The translations under genes were made by a program, and so were the position numbers. This document shows positions 33,669 to 43,200 of a stretch of 64,000 nt of DNA, piece after piece. This DNA is from Pseudoduganella violaceinigra DSM 15887 (lineage in GTDB: Bacteria; Pseudomonadota; Gammaproteobacteria; Burkholderiales; Burkholderiaceae_D), in assembly GCF_000425385.1 (NCBI RefSeq), contig NZ_KE384356.1:442380-506379 (forward strand), written 5' to 3'. The number at the start of each line of letters is the position of its first letter. The first letter of the stretch is position 1. The notes beneath the pieces were generated by a model. It was not told where the DNA came from. It did no database searches and saw only the letters and a list, made by a program, of their open reading frames with translations.

Positions 33669-35484
33669 GTTCAAAAGTCTCCAAAAGGGAAGAAGTTACA
33701 TGCGCCGCCGAGGCCGGCGGCGCGCTTTGATTACAGAACCGGACGTGCTGGGGATACGGGAACACGTCCTCGATGACGCCACTGGCGATCAGCTCTTTTT
33801 TCTTGGCCCACCAGGAGGGCGAGAGCAGGTCGGCGTGGTGCTTCATAAAGTATTTTCGGATGTTCGCGTTCCCGAGCAAGAACTTGTCGAACTGCTCGGG
33901 AAACACGTCGTGCTTTCCGATCGGGTACCACGGCTCGGCGGACATTTCATCCTCCTCGTTGCGCGGCGCCGGAATCACACGGAAGTTGCAGTCCGTGAGG
34001 TATTCAATTTCATCGTAGTCGTAGAAAACGACCCGCTTGTGACGGGTGACGCCGAAGTTCTTGTACAGCATGTCGCCCGGGAAGATATTCGCCGCCACCA
34101 GGTCCTTGATGGCGTTGCCGTATTCGAGAATGCCATGCTCCAGCGCCGCGTCGTCGCCGACCTCGTCGGCATGCGACAGCCACATATTCAGCGGCACCAT
34201 GCGCCGTTCGATGTACAGGTGCCGGATCACCAGCTGCTCGCCGTCCTCCTCCACCAGCGAGGGTGCGAAGTGCTTCAGCTCCTTCACCAGCTCCTCGCTG
34301 AAGCGGTTGCGCGGGAAAGCCACGTTCGAGTATTCCAGGGTGTCGGCCATGCGGCCGACGCGGTCGTGGTGCTTGACCAGCAGGTACTTGCCCTTGATCT
34401 GCTCGCGCGTGGTTTCCTTCGGCGCCGGGTAGAAGTCCTTGATCACCTTGAACACGTAAGGGAAGGATGGCAGCGCGAACACCAGCATCACCAGGCCGCG
34501 GATACCGGGCGCTATGGCAAACAGGTCGGACGAGTGCTTCAGGTGCTGCAGGTAGTCGCGGTAGAAGGCATTCTTGCCCTGCTTCTGCAGGCCCAGGATG
34601 GTGTAAATCTCGCTGCGCGGCTTGCGCGGCAGCAGATTGCGCAGGAATTGCACATAGGCCGACGGCACCTCCATATCGACCATGAAGTAGGCGCGCGTGA
34701 ACGAGAACAGGGTGACGATATGTTCATCGGCGGTCAGGATCGCATCCAGCACCAGCTGCTTGTTCTTGTTGTGCAGGATCGGAATCACGAACGGCAGCTC
34801 GCGGCTGCCGTTGATCGCCTTGCCGACGATGTAGGCGCCCTTGTTGCGGAAGAACAGGCTGGAAAGCACATGCACCTGCGCATTCGGCTCCAGCGTGCCG
34901 AACAGGCTTGACAGACGCTCCTCCACCAGGCCGATATCGCGCGACAGGTTGGCGAACGGGGTGTTCAGCTGGAAGTTGGTGACGATGCGCTTGAGCGTGA
35001 AGGTCAGGCCGTCCTGCGCCGGATAGTAGACGCGGTAGGTCGGCGCCACGTCTTCCGTCTCGATGTACTCGGTGGAGACCATGGGCCGCACGAAAATGAA
35101 TTCGTTGTGGAAGTAGGAGCGGTGCAGGATATTGCAGCAGACGGAGTTGAAAAACGTCTCCGCCAGCTCCGGCTGCTTGTGGCCGGACAGCATGCCGATG
35201 TAATGGAGCTTGAGTTCGCGCCACACTTCATCGGTCAGCTCGGACGGGTCGTATTCGTCCTCCAGCATCTGCACGCATTCCTGCACGCGCTTGTCGTAAA
35301 AGTCGATGCGCTCGCGCGCCGCGAGCTGGGCCACCGCCCAATCGCCCAGCTCGAAATGCCGCTTGGCCGCCTGCGCCGCCTGCCGGAACAGGCGGTAGTG
35401 CTTGTCGAACCCCTCGCGAATGGTGCGCGCGATGTCGAACGCGATTTGCGACGACAGCAGCTTGGGGAAGGCGGCGTGGATCAT
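33661..35484 (-). CDS. aceK: Isocitrate dehydrogenase kinase/phosphatase
   Basis: 607 aa, full length for AceK. The family segments [20 protein letters not shown], the kinase-domain [14 protein letters not shown] and the acidic [19 protein letters not shown] are present. AceK phosphorylates isocitrate dehydrogenase and so diverts isocitrate into the glyoxylate shunt when acetyl-CoA is the carbon source. Its place behind liuA (28 nt gap) makes sense: leucine breakdown yields acetyl-CoA only. No aceA or aceB lies in the window. aceK under LiuR control has been described by comparative genomics in betaproteobacteria. Confidence 0.97.
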   Translation of the reverse strand: MIHAAFPKLLSSQIAFDIARTIREGFDKHYRLFRQAAQAAKRHFELGDWAVAQLAARERIDFYDKRVQECVQMLEDEYDPSELTDEVWRELKLHYIGMLSGHKQPELAETFFNSVCCNILHRSYFHNEFIFVRPMVSTEYIETEDVAPTYRVYYPAQDGLTFTLKRIVTNFQLNTPFANLSRDIGLVEERLSSLFGTLEPNAQVHVLSSLFFRNKGAYIVGKAINGSRELPFVIPILHNKNKQLVLDAILTADEHIVTLFSFTRAYFMVDMEVPSAYVQFLRNLLPRKPRSEIYTILGLQKQGKNAFYRDYLQHLKHSSDLFAIAPGIRGLVMLVFALPSFPYVFKVIKDFYPAPKETTREQIKGKYLLVKHHDRVGRMADTLEYSNVAFPRNRFSEELVKELKHFAPSLVEEDGEQLVIRHLYIERRMVPLNMWLSHADEVGDDAALEHGILEYGNAIKDLVAANIFPGDMLYKNFGVTRHKRVVFYDYDEIEYLTDCNFRVIPAPRNEEDEMSAEPWYPIGKHDVFPEQFDKFLLGNANIRKYFMKHHADLLSPSWWAKKKELIASGVIEDVFPYPQHVRFCNQSAPPASAAHVTSSLLETFEHE

Positions 35485-35512
35485 GGGCGGCCCCGGCAGG
35501 GAACAGCGATGT

Positions 35513-36697
35513 TTACTTGGTTTCGGCGAACAGTTCGCGGCCGATCAGCATGCGGCGGATCTCGCTGGTGCCGGCGCCGATTTCGTACAGCTTGGCGTCA
35601 CGCCACAGGCGGCCGACCGGGTACTCGTTGATATAGCCGTTGCCGCCCAGGGTCTGGATCGCTTCGCCGGCCATCCAGGTCGCCTTTTCAGCCGAGTACA
35701 GGATGGCGCCGGCGGCATCCTTGCGCAGGGCGCGCACCTGCTCCGGCGAAGTGGCGCGGTCGCAGGCCTGGCCCACCGCGTAGACGTAGGCGCGGCAGGC
35801 CATCATGGTGGAGTACATGTCCGCCACTTTGCCCTGCATCAGCTGGAATTCGCCGATCGGCTGGCCGAACTGCTTGCGGTCGTGCAGGTAAGGCACCACG
35901 GCATCCATGCAGGCCGACATGATGCCCAGCGGGCCGCCGGACAGCACGGTGCGCTCGAAGTCCAGGCCCGACATCAGCACGTTGACGCCCTTGCCCAGGC
36001 CGCCCAGCACGTTCTCGGCCGGCACTTCGCAATCTTCGAACACCAGCTCGCCGGTGTGCGAGCCGCGCATGCCCAGCTTGTCCAGCTTCTGGGCGATGGA
36101 GAAGCCCTTGAAGCCCTTCTCGATCAGGAAGGCGGTCATGCCGCGCGGGCCGGCTTCCAGGTCGGTCTTGGCGTACACCACCAGGGTGTCGGCGTCCGGG
36201 CCGTTGGTGATCCACATCTTCGTGCCGTTCAGCACATAACGGTCGCCCTTGAAGTCGGCGCGCAGCTTCATCGACACCACGTCGGAACCGGCGTTCGGTT
36301 CGGACATGGCCAGCGCACCAATATGCTCGCCGGAGATCAGCTTCGGCAGGTATTTCTTCTTCTGTGCTTCGGTGCCGTTGCGCTTGATCTGGTTGACGCA
36401 CAGGTTGGAGTGGGCGCCGTAGGACAGGCCGACCGACGCCGAAGCGCGCGAAATCTCTTCCATCGCGACGATGTGGGCCAGGTAGCCCATGTTCGCGCCG
36501 CCGTATTCCTCGCCGACGGTAATGCCCAGCAGACCCAGTTCGCCCATCTTTTTCCACAGGTCCATTGGGAACTGGTCGCTGCGGTCGATGTCAGCGGCGC
36601 GCGGGGCGATTTCGGCGGCGGCGAACTGTTGCACCGCTTCGCGCAGGGCGGCGATGTCCTCGCCGTGGTCAAAGGTCAGGCCTGGGAGATGGAGCAT
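35513..36697 (-). CDS. liuA: Isovaleryl-CoA dehydrogenase
   Basis: 394 aa, usual length for IVD. Signatures: [47 protein letters not shown] and the C-terminal [33 protein letters not shown]-type region. It oxidises isovaleryl-CoA to 3-methylcrotonyl-CoA, the substrate of LiuB/LiuD at the left end of the window. The gene lies 66 nt after the liuR stop, with a LiuR-like site (36746-36767) directly upstream. liuA is thus about 26 kb from the rest of the liu genes but shares the operator. Confidence 0.94.
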   Translation of the reverse strand: MLHLPGLTFDHGEDIAALREAVQQFAAAEIAPRAADIDRSDQFPMDLWKKMGELGLLGITVGEEYGGANMGYLAHIVAMEEISRASASVGLSYGAHSNLCVNQIKRNGTEAQKKKYLPKLISGEHIGALAMSEPNAGSDVVSMKLRADFKGDRYVLNGTKMWITNGPDADTLVVYAKTDLEAGPRGMTAFLIEKGFKGFSIAQKLDKLGMRGSHTGELVFEDCEVPAENVLGGLGKGVNVLMSGLDFERTVLSGGPLGIMSACMDAVVPYLHDRKQFGQPIGEFQLMQGKVADMYSTMMACRAYVYAVGQACDRATSPEQVRALRKDAAGAILYSAEKATWMAGEAIQTLGGNGYINEYPVGRLWRDAKLYEIGAGTSEIRRMLIGRELFAETK

Positions 36698-36745
36698 GTC
36701 TTCCTCTATTCGGGTTAAATTCTGAGAAGCAGATAATACGCTTGA

Positions 36746-36767
36746 GTGACGTTAACGTAAACGTCAA
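36746..36767. promoter_or_regulatory. Predicted LiuR operator before liuA
   Basis: On the minus strand the 22 bp read TTGACGTTTACGT then TAACGTCAC, an imperfect palindrome that aligns with the intragenic site at 10034-10055. It overlaps the liuR stop codon (36764-36766) and lies 49 bp upstream of the liuA start. It would let LiuR control liuA and the genes behind it. Binding is inferred from the shared pattern and the known LiuR regulon. Confidence 0.75.
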
Positions 36768-37165
36768 GTAGTTGTTTGCTTTTCTGCAAGTGCCGCCAGC
36801 AGGCGCCTGCATTCCTCTTCGTGGGTGGCGATCTCCTGCAGGGACATATCGATGTCCTCGCGCTGCTGTTCCAGCGTCTCGCGGTGCTGCGACAGCACGC
36901 CCAGGAAGCGGTTCATCTGGGCTTCGGTGTCCTTGGGCGACTCGTACATGTCGACCAGGCTCTTGATCTCGCTCAGCGACAGGCCGATGCGCTTGCCGCG
37001 CAGGGTCAGCTTGAGGCGGGTGCGGTCGCGCGGCGTGTAGACGCGGTTGCGGCCGCCGGCTCCCTCGCGCGATGGCGCCAGGAGGCCCTGGTCTTCGTAG
37101 AAACGGATGGCGCGCGGCGTGATATCGAACTCGCGGGCCAGTTCAGTAATGGTGTAGGTCGGCAT
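36764..37165 (-). CDS. liuR: LiuR, MerR-family regulator of leucine/isovalerate catabolism
   Basis: 133 aa. MerR-type helix-turn-helix at the N-terminus (YTITELAREFDITPRAIRFY, then EDQGLLAPSR and RVYTPRDRTRL) followed by a coiled-coil dimerisation helix (about residues 80-125). LiuR senses a leucine-pathway acyl-CoA and controls liu genes. Two ACGT-rich palindromes flank the gene and one lies in ychJ ahead of liuB. It starts 49 bp from the divergent MBL-fold gene. Confidence 0.92.
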   Translation of the reverse strand: MPTYTITELAREFDITPRAIRFYEDQGLLAPSREGAGGRNRVYTPRDRTRLKLTLRGKRIGLSLSEIKSLVDMYESPKDTEAQMNRFLGVLSQHRETLEQQREDIDMSLQEIATHEEECRRLLAALAEKQTTT

Positions 37166-37180
37166 GGCTTACAATGGATC

Positions 37181-37200
37181 TTCCGTTTACGTAACGTTAA
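37181..37200. promoter_or_regulatory. Possible degenerate LiuR site between liuR and the divergent hydrolase
   Basis: The plus strand reads ttccgtttacgt then aacgttaa, matching the other two LiuR-like sites except that the spacing is one base shorter. It lies 15 bp upstream of liuR and 14 bp upstream of the divergent gene at 37215, so it could mediate autoregulation and control both directions. Confidence 0.5.
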
Positions 37201-37214
37201 CCGCATTCTAGCCT

Positions 37215-38261
37215 ATGAACCCGCTCGAATCCCAACTTGACTATCCATTTGGCGACACCCTGCCGGCCAGCGGCACCGTGCTGGAGGTGGCGCCCGGCGT
37301 GGCCTGGCTGCGGCTGCCGCTGCCCTTCGCCCTCGACCATATCAACCTGTGGCTGCTGCGCGAGGAAGGCGGCTGGAGCGCGGTCGACTGCGGCGTCGCG
37401 CTGGACGCCAGCAAGCAAGCCTGGGACGCCGTGCTGGCCGGGCCGCTCGCCGGCCAGCCCCTCTTGCGCGTAGTGGCCACTCACTGTCACCCCGACCATG
37501 TGGGCCTGGCGGACTGGCTGTGCCAGCGCTTTGGCGTGTTCTTGTGGATGACGGCGGGCGAGTATGCGTTTGCGCGCATGATGTCGGCCGGCCTGCCGGG
37601 CGTGGATGGGCCCTCGGCCGTGCCGCACTTCGAGCGCCATGGCCTGGTCGACCCGGACATGCTGGCAAAGATGCGCTCGCGCAAAAACTACTACCCTTCG
37701 CTGGTGCCTGCGGTACCGGCCTCCTATGTGCGCCTGCAGGATGGGCAGTCGCTCACGGCCGGCGACTGCGGCTGGCGCGTCATCACCGGCTTCGGCCACT
37801 CGCCCGAGCACGCCGCACTCTACTGCGCGCGCTTGAATGTGCTGATCTCGGGCGACATGGTGCTGCCGCGCATCTCCACCAATATGTCGGTGTTTGCGGT
37901 GGAGCCGGAATCCAATCCCCTGCAACAGTACCTCGACTCGCTGCAGCGCTTTGCGGACCTGCCGCACGACGTGCTGGTGCTGCCCTCGCATGGCCGGCCG
38001 TTCCGCGGCCTGCACGCCCGCATCCGGCAGTTGCGCGAGCACCACGAGGCGCGCCTGGCCGAGGTGCTGGCGGCCTGCTCCGGCCAGCCGCGCTCCGCGG
38101 CCGAGGTAGTACCCATTATGTTCCGCCGGCCGCTGGATGCGCACCAGCTGAGCTTCGCACTGGGCGAGGCGCTGGCCCACCTGCACAAGCTGTGGCGCGA
38201 TGGTATCGTGCGCCGGGATACCGGCAATGACGGCATCATCAAATTTGAAAAGGCGCATTAA
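37215..38261 (+). CDS. Metallo-beta-lactamase-fold hydrolase
   Basis: 348 aa. The metal motif THCHPDHVG gives H90, H92, D94 and H95, with later ligands in GFGHSPEHA and the aspartate in LISGDMVLP. A winged-helix-like C-terminal segment (about 280-348, VPIMFRRPLDAHQLSFALGE) resembles the LACTB2/glyoxalase-like branch of the family. Hydrolysis of a thioester or acyl compound is possible; divergence from liuR and the shared ACGT palindrome hint at a link to acyl-CoA metabolism. Substrate unknown. Confidence 0.82.
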   Translation: MNPLESQLDYPFGDTLPASGTVLEVAPGVAWLRLPLPFALDHINLWLLREEGGWSAVDCGVALDASKQAWDAVLAGPLAGQPLLRVVATHCHPDHVGLADWLCQRFGVFLWMTAGEYAFARMMSAGLPGVDGPSAVPHFERHGLVDPDMLAKMRSRKNYYPSLVPAVPASYVRLQDGQSLTAGDCGWRVITGFGHSPEHAALYCARLNVLISGDMVLPRISTNMSVFAVEPESNPLQQYLDSLQRFADLPHDVLVLPSHGRPFRGLHARIRQLREHHEARLAEVLAACSGQPRSAAEVVPIMFRRPLDAHQLSFALGEALAHLHKLWRDGIVRRDTGNDGIIKFEKAH

Positions 38262-38517
38262 GTTACCGGCGGTCATTAATACCAGCCGACCGGTCGACAA
38301 CCAAGATCGCCGCTAGGCTTGTAGTCGCCAGTCAACTTTCGTTGTGAAGTTGCATCCGATTGCTTGTCGTCCTGACAAGTTGATTCTGCTATCTTTGATC
38401 GCTTTAACCGAAAGAAATTCGGGATGGCAGCGAGAGAAATCGGACAGTCTGTAGGGCCAATTGTTAATTATTGTTCTTCGTATTTGTCACAATTGGTCTG
38501 AAGGTTCTAGAGACTGA

Positions 38518-38540
38518 CATTCATGTTCTGACATGAAATA
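38518..38540. promoter_or_regulatory. Palindrome just upstream of the HTH gene
   Basis: Perfect arms tcatgt (38521-38526) and acatga (38531-38536) with spacer tctg, partly extending outwards. It lies 12 bp before the ATG of the HTH protein at 38549. The position suits an autoregulatory operator. The 287-bp gap from 38262 holds no other recognisable gene; it is AT-richer than its surroundings. Confidence 0.4.
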
Positions 38541-38548
38541 GTGCAACT

Positions 38549-38959
38549 ATGAATTCTTCAAACGAACGTGAAAGCTTTAGCCAGCGTCTCCAGCAGGCTT
38601 TGAAAAACGCCCACTACTCTCCGGACAGCCCGACCCGGCTGGCGCGGGAGTTCAACATCAGGTTCGAGGGCAGGCCGATTACCGTCCACGCGGCCCGGAA
38701 ATGGCTGGTTGGCGAGGCGATTCCGACCCAGGAAAAGCTGCGCATGATTGCACAATGGCTCGGCGTTCCCGCCGAATGGCTGCGCTTTGGCGGGGCGGAA
38801 ATCGAGCACCACAACGGCGATACGAACGGCAGCAACCTGGCCCGTTTTGAGTCGGCGGACGTCAAATTGATCGCTGATTTGCAACGCCTGGACGACCATC
38901 ACAAGCAAATCGCCCGAGAATTTATTCGAATGCTGGTGAGGGTCAACTACCAAAAGTAA
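38549..38959 (+). CDS. Small HTH (Cro/CI-like) DNA-binding protein
   Basis: 136 aa. The N-terminal half is a lambda-repressor-like helix-turn-helix (about residues 10-75): SPTRLAREFNIRFEGRPITV followed by HAARKWLVGEAIPTQEKLRMIAQWLGVPAEWLRFG. The C-terminal helix LQRLDDHHKQIAREFIRMLV probably dimerises. The sequence lacks a peptidase or effector domain. It stands alone with its own upstream region, which contains a palindrome. Similar short HTH proteins are common in Oxalobacteraceae chromosomes; a phage origin is possible but no phage gene is nearby. Confidence 0.75.
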   Translation: MNSSNERESFSQRLQQALKNAHYSPDSPTRLAREFNIRFEGRPITVHAARKWLVGEAIPTQEKLRMIAQWLGVPAEWLRFGGAEIEHHNGDTNGSNLARFESADVKLIADLQRLDDHHKQIAREFIRMLVRVNYQK

Positions 38960-39030
38960 CACAAAGACACTATTTGTCCTGTGCAAATGGCGGATAAACA
39001 GCGCGCCCGCCCATATTCGCGTTTCACTTA

Positions 39031-39051
39031 GCGCGCCGATTTCCGGCGCGC
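39031..39051. terminator. GC-rich hairpin downstream of the HTH gene
   Basis: 8-bp stem gcgcgccg / cggcgcgc with loop atttc, 71 nt after the HTH stop and 117 nt before the convergent ubiX stop. No T-tract follows on either strand. It may end transcription from either side, but this is uncertain. Confidence 0.35.
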
Positions 39052-39168
39052 CCCAGCAAGGCGCCTGGCATAGTTTCCGGCGCATCCCGAATGGCCTTCC
39101 GCCATGTCACAAACGACCATACCACTTTGTAATAATATTGATACATTCGCCCGTAAAGGCGCATGTTT

Positions 39169-39750
39169 TCAGGGGTTCATGCCGTTCCAGCGAGGGGCCA
39201 GATTGTGACATATGCCGAATAAATCGATGATGCGGGCCACGCTGTGGTCCACCATTTCATCGATGGTTTTGGGCTGGTGGTAAAACCCTGGTAAGGGCGG
39301 GAAGATAATGCCGCCCATTTCCGTCACTGCCGTCATATTGCGCAAATGCGCAAGATTGAACGGTGTCTCGCGCACCATCAGTACCAGGCGGCGACGCTCC
39401 TTCAGCATCACATCGGCGGCGCGGGCAATCAGATTATCGGACAGGCCGTGCGCAACGGAAGCCAGGGTTTTCATGGAGCATGGCGCGATCACCATGCCGT
39501 CGCTCTGGAACGAGCCGCTGGCGATGGCGGCGCCGATATTGTTCTGCTTGTGGACGACATCGGCCAGCGCTTCGACTTCCTTGCGCCGCAGGCCGGTTTC
39601 CTGGTGGAGGGTGAGGACGGCGGCGTCGGAGACCACCAAATGTGTCTCCACGCCGCCAATCTGACGCAGGTGTTGCAGCAGCCGCACACCGTACACGGCG
39701 CCAGTGGCGCCGGTGATGGCAATGACCAGCCGCTGCGGGCGATCAGCCAT
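39169..39750 (-). CDS. ubiX: Flavin prenyltransferase UbiX
   Basis: 193 aa, usual UbiX length. The flavin-binding opening [22 protein letters not shown] and the later [28 protein letters not shown] and [11 protein letters not shown] segments are diagnostic. UbiX joins dimethylallyl phosphate to FMN, giving the prenylated cofactor for UbiD decarboxylase in ubiquinone synthesis. Its start overlaps the grxD stop by 8 nt, so it is translationally coupled to that gene. ubiD is not in the window. Confidence 0.95.
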   Translation of the reverse strand: MADRPQRLVIAITGATGAVYGVRLLQHLRQIGGVETHLVVSDAAVLTLHQETGLRRKEVEALADVVHKQNNIGAAIASGSFQSDGMVIAPCSMKTLASVAHGLSDNLIARAADVMLKERRRLVLMVRETPFNLAHLRNMTAVTEMGGIIFPPLPGFYHQPKTIDEMVDHSVARIIDLFGICHNLAPRWNGMNP

Positions 39751-40060
39751 TATTATCCAGCAGGGCCTTCAGTTCGCCGGATTCATACATCTCGGACATG
39801 ATGTCGGAGCCGCCGATGAATTCGCCGCGCACATACAGCTGCGGAATGGTTGGCCAGTTCGAGTATTCCTTGATGCCCTGGCGCACTTCCGGGTCATCCA
39901 GCACGTTCACGGTAGCGATGTTCTCGACGCCGCAGGCCTTCAGGATCTGGATGGCACGGCCGGAGAAGCCGCACTGCGGGAACTGGGCGGTGCCCTTCAT
40001 GAACAGCACGACAGGGGTGTTGCTCACGGTTTCTTTGATCCAGGTTTGTACGTCGCTCAT
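39743..40060 (-). CDS. grxD: Monothiol glutaredoxin, GrxD type
   Basis: 105 aa. The CGFS active site is at residues 30-33 ([10 protein letters not shown]), preceded by the glutathione-site lysine in LFMKGTAQ, and the C-terminal [18 protein letters not shown] is conserved. This family carries and transfers [2Fe-2S] clusters rather than acting as a classical disulfide reductase. It starts upstream of ubiX with an 8-nt overlap, an arrangement that ties iron-sulfur handling to quinone synthesis. Confidence 0.95.
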   Translation of the reverse strand: MSDVQTWIKETVSNTPVVLFMKGTAQFPQCGFSGRAIQILKACGVENIATVNVLDDPEVRQGIKEYSNWPTIPQLYVRGEFIGGSDIMSEMYESGELKALLDNNG

Positions 40061-40148
40061 TGCATTCTCATTGCTAAGGATTGGAATCCCGCCATTTTAC
40101 CAAGAAACGGGCGCCTGCCAGTTGACACGGGTCATGTAATAATGCCAC

Positions 40149-40182
40149 TATATCGATACTCGATATAGCGCTATTCGATATA
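40149..40182. promoter_or_regulatory. PadR operator candidate
   Basis: A perfect palindrome tatatcga-tac-tcgatata at 40149-40167 is followed by a third half-site tcgatata at 40175-40182, which ends 1 nt before the padR start codon. PadR regulators commonly repress their own promoters through such ATA/TAT dyads. The position would block transcription start or the leader itself. Confidence 0.6.
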
Positions 40183-40183
40183 T

Positions 40184-40507
40184 ATGGATTACTCAAAATA
40201 CCTGCCTCTATCGGAGGCCAGCTTCTACATGCTGGCGGCCCTGACCGAGCCCTCGCACGGCTACGCCATCATGCAAAAAGTCGAAGCCATGAGCGGCGGC
40301 GTGGTGACGATCGGCCCGGGCACGATGTATGGCGCCTTCAGCACGCTGGAAAAGCAGAAGCTGATCGTCAAGGTGGCGGAGGAAGAGCGGCGCAAGATTT
40401 ACGCGCTGACCGAACTGGGGCGAGAGGTGCTAGCCGAGCAGGTGCGCCGGCTGGAAATCATGGTAAAAAGCGCCCAGGTGGCGCTCAAGACCGGGAGACC
40501 GGCCTGA
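40184..40507 (+). CDS. PadR-family transcriptional regulator
   Basis: 107 aa, the short (subfamily 2) PadR form. The winged helix is seen in EASFYMLAALTEPSHGYAIM, GGVVTIGPGTMYGAFSTLEK and EEERRKIYALTELGREVL. It has no recognisable Shine-Dalgarno sequence: the bases before the ATG are the operator half-site, so the mRNA may be leaderless or weakly translated. Many PadR genes are followed by a membrane or efflux gene; here a REPIN-like palindrome follows instead, so the target is unknown. Confidence 0.88.
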   Translation: MDYSKYLPLSEASFYMLAALTEPSHGYAIMQKVEAMSGGVVTIGPGTMYGAFSTLEKQKLIVKVAEEERRKIYALTELGREVLAEQVRRLEIMVKSAQVALKTGRPA

Positions 40508-40518
40508 AGCCTGAAAGT

Positions 40519-40650
40519 CGGGGTCAGGTCTGTCATTCGGACAGTCAACACAATCTTTTGATCTGCCTCAATACGCAAAAATCGAGGTTTTTGCGTATTG
40601 AGGCAGATCAAAGCTTAGCGTCGGCTGTCCAATTGACAGACCTGACCCCG
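40519..40650. repeat. Nested 132-bp palindrome (REPIN-like element)
   Basis: Three pairs of arms are nested. The outer pair is 17 bp, cggggtcaggtctgtca (40519-40535) against its exact complement at 40634-40650. The middle pair is ggacag (40539-40544) and ctgtcc (40625-40630). The inner pair is a perfect 25 bp (40557-40581 and 40588-40612) with loop tcgagg. It begins 12 nt after padR and ends 5 nt before the tex stop. Short coding frames on both strands are mirror images of the palindrome and are not genes. The ends resemble REP sequences mobilised by RAYT transposases, one of which lies at 48164. Confidence 0.8.
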
Positions 40651-40654
40651 GCTT

Positions 40655-43003
40655 TTAGCTGCGTAGTTTGGCGAAGGCGGCGGCCATCGAGCTTTGCTGG
40701 GCCGGCTCGCGCGATTGCTGCTTCTGCTGCTGGCCCATGGCGCGGCGGTCGTTGCGGTCGCTGCGCTGCTCCGGATGCGCACCGGCGGCCGGGGCGCTGT
40801 CGCTCAGGCGCATGGTCAGGGCAATGCGCTTGCGCTTGACGTCCACTTCCAGCACTTTCACCTTCACGACCTGGCCGGCTTTCACCACCGTGTGCGGGTC
40901 TTTGACGAAGGTGTTCGACAGGGCGGAGATGTGTACCAGGCCGTCCTGGTGCACGCCGATGTCGACGAAGGCGCCGAAGGCGGCCACATTGGTCACCACG
41001 CCCTCCAGGATCATGTCCGGGCGCAGGTCGCTGATTTCCTCCACGCCTTCCTTGAAGGTGGCGGTGGTGAATTCCGGACGTGGGTCGCGGCCCGGCTTTT
41101 CCAGTTCCTTGAGGATGTCGGTCACAGTCGGCACGCCGAACCGTTCGTCGGCGTACTTGGCCGGGGACAGGGATTTCAGCAGCTTGCTTTCGCCGATCAC
41201 GCCGCGCACGTCCTTCTGGATGTCGGCCAGGATCTTCTCGACCAGCGGGTAGGATTCCGGGTGCACGGCGGAGGCGTCGAGCGGGTTCTCGCCGCCCATC
41301 ACGCGCAGGAAGCCGGCTGCCTGTTCAAACGTCTTGTCGCCCAGGCGCGGTACGTTCTTCAGCGCGGCGCGCGAGGCGAAGGCGCCTTTCATGTCGCGGT
41401 AGCTGACGATGCTCTGCGCTACGCTGGCCGACAGGCCGGAAACGCGCGCCAGCAGCGGCGCCGAGGCGGTGTTCACGTCGACCCCGACGGCGTTCACGCA
41501 GTCCTCCACCACGGCGTCCAGCGAGCGCGCCAGCTGGGTCTGCGAGACGTCGTGCTGGTATTGGCCGACGCCGATCGATTTCGGGTCGATCTTCACCAGT
41601 TCGGCCAGCGGGTCTTGCAGGCGGCGTGCGATCGAGACGGCGCCGCGCAGCGATACGTCCAGCTCCGGCAGTTCGCGCGAGGCGTATTCGGAGGCCGAGT
41701 ACACCGATGCGCCGGCCTCGGAGACGACGATCTTGGTCAGCTTCAGTTCGGGGCATTGCTTGATCAGGTCCTGCGCCAGCTTGTCGGTTTCGCGCGAGGC
41801 GGTGCCGTTGCCGATCGAGACCAGTTGCACGCCGTGCTTGGCGGCCAGCTGCGACAGGGTGTGCAGGGCGCCATGCCAGTCGTTGCGCGGCTGGTGCGGG
41901 TAGATGGTGGCGGTATCCACGACCTTGCCGGTGGCGTCGACCACGGCGACTTTCACGCCCGTGCGCAGGCCTGGATCCAGGCCCATGGTGGCGCGCGGGC
42001 CGGCCGGGGCCGCCAGCAGCAGGGCTTTCAGGTTGGTGGCGAAGACGTTGATCGCGTCCAGTTCGGCTTTCTCGCGCAGGGCGCCCATCAGTTCGGTTTC
42101 CAGGTGCATGAAGGACTTCACGCGCCAGGTCCAGCGCACCGTGTCGGCCAGCCATTTGTCGGCCGGGCGGCCGGCCTGCTTGATGCCGAAGCGGGCGGAA
42201 ATCCGGCTTTCGCAGGGGTTATGCGGGGCGTCCCACTTCGGTTTTTCCTCTTCCGTGTCGAGGCGCAGGGTGACGTCCAGCATGCCTTCGCGGCGGCCGC
42301 GCAGCAGGGCCAGGGCGCGGTGCGACGGGACGGCGGCCAGCGGTTCGGAATAATCGAAGTAGTCGGCGAACTTTTCGCCTTCTTCTTGCTTTCCCTCAAC
42401 AACTTTGGATTCAACTACGCCATGATCTTGCACATATTCGCGCAGCGATTGCAGCAGGGTGGCGTCTTCGGCGAAGCGTTCCATCAGGATCTGGCGGGCG
42501 CCGTCCAGGGCGGCCTTGGCGTCGGCCACGCCCGGGTTCTTGCCGTCGGCGGTTTCAAACGCTGCGCGCAGGTAGCCGGCGGCTTGTTCTTCCGGCTGCA
42601 GGCTGGGGTCGGCCAGCAGGGCTTCAGCCAGCGGGGCCAGGCCGGCTTCGATGGCGATCTGGGCCTTGGTGCGGCGTTTTTGCTTGTACGGCAGGTAAAG
42701 GTCTTCCAGCCGGGTCTTGTCCTCGGCGTGCATGACCGCATCTAGCAGCTCCGGCGTCATCTTGCCTTGCTCGGTAATCGAGTTGACGATCGCTTCGCGG
42801 CGCTCTTCCAGCTCGCGCAGGTAGCGCAGACGTTCTTCCAGGTTGCGCAGCTGGATGTCGTCCAGGCCGCCGGTCGCTTCCTTGCGGTAGCGGGCGATAA
42901 ACGGGACGGTGGCGCCTTCGTCCAGCAGGGCGATGGCGGCGGCGACCTGGACCGGCTTGGCGGCCAGTTCGAGGGCGAGGCGTTGTTCGATAGAAGGCAG
43001 CAT
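40655..43003 (-). CDS. tex: Tex, S1-domain RNA-binding transcription accessory protein
   Basis: 782 aa, full length for Tex. The N-terminal helical region, the YqgF/RNase H-like domain ([16 protein letters not shown], about residue 340), the helix-hairpin-helix part ([20 protein letters not shown]) and the C-terminal S1 domain ([28 protein letters not shown]) occur in order. The tail is Gln/Arg-rich. Tex binds RNA and the transcription elongation complex and is widely conserved. A REPIN-like palindrome lies just past its stop and may end transcription. Confidence 0.96.
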   Translation of the reverse strand: MLPSIEQRLALELAAKPVQVAAAIALLDEGATVPFIARYRKEATGGLDDIQLRNLEERLRYLRELEERREAIVNSITEQGKMTPELLDAVMHAEDKTRLEDLYLPYKQKRRTKAQIAIEAGLAPLAEALLADPSLQPEEQAAGYLRAAFETADGKNPGVADAKAALDGARQILMERFAEDATLLQSLREYVQDHGVVESKVVEGKQEEGEKFADYFDYSEPLAAVPSHRALALLRGRREGMLDVTLRLDTEEEKPKWDAPHNPCESRISARFGIKQAGRPADKWLADTVRWTWRVKSFMHLETELMGALREKAELDAINVFATNLKALLLAAPAGPRATMGLDPGLRTGVKVAVVDATGKVVDTATIYPHQPRNDWHGALHTLSQLAAKHGVQLVSIGNGTASRETDKLAQDLIKQCPELKLTKIVVSEAGASVYSASEYASRELPELDVSLRGAVSIARRLQDPLAELVKIDPKSIGVGQYQHDVSQTQLARSLDAVVEDCVNAVGVDVNTASAPLLARVSGLSASVAQSIVSYRDMKGAFASRAALKNVPRLGDKTFEQAAGFLRVMGGENPLDASAVHPESYPLVEKILADIQKDVRGVIGESKLLKSLSPAKYADERFGVPTVTDILKELEKPGRDPRPEFTTATFKEGVEEISDLRPDMILEGVVTNVAAFGAFVDIGVHQDGLVHISALSNTFVKDPHTVVKAGQVVKVKVLEVDVKRKRIALTMRLSDSAPAAGAHPEQRSDRNDRRAMGQQQKQQSREPAQQSSMAAAFAKLRS

Positions 43004-43200
43004 GACGGTGATTCCAAACTGTGAAGGCCGAAATCATACAACGCCCGCATCGCCAACGGCCACCGGAATAGATTATTATTAATTAGTTAATCTTGCCCGT
43101 CTAACCGCAAGTTGCACTAAGTTAGGATTTTCACAAACACGAAACTGTGGAAGGCGGATAATATTGCATGTTGCTGTTTTTGAACCGCTGATTTAAAAGA

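Noticed and set aside
40399-40839. Two short frames with nearly the same N-terminus on opposite strands.
   Set aside because: They are mirror images generated by the perfect inner 25-bp palindrome, not genes.
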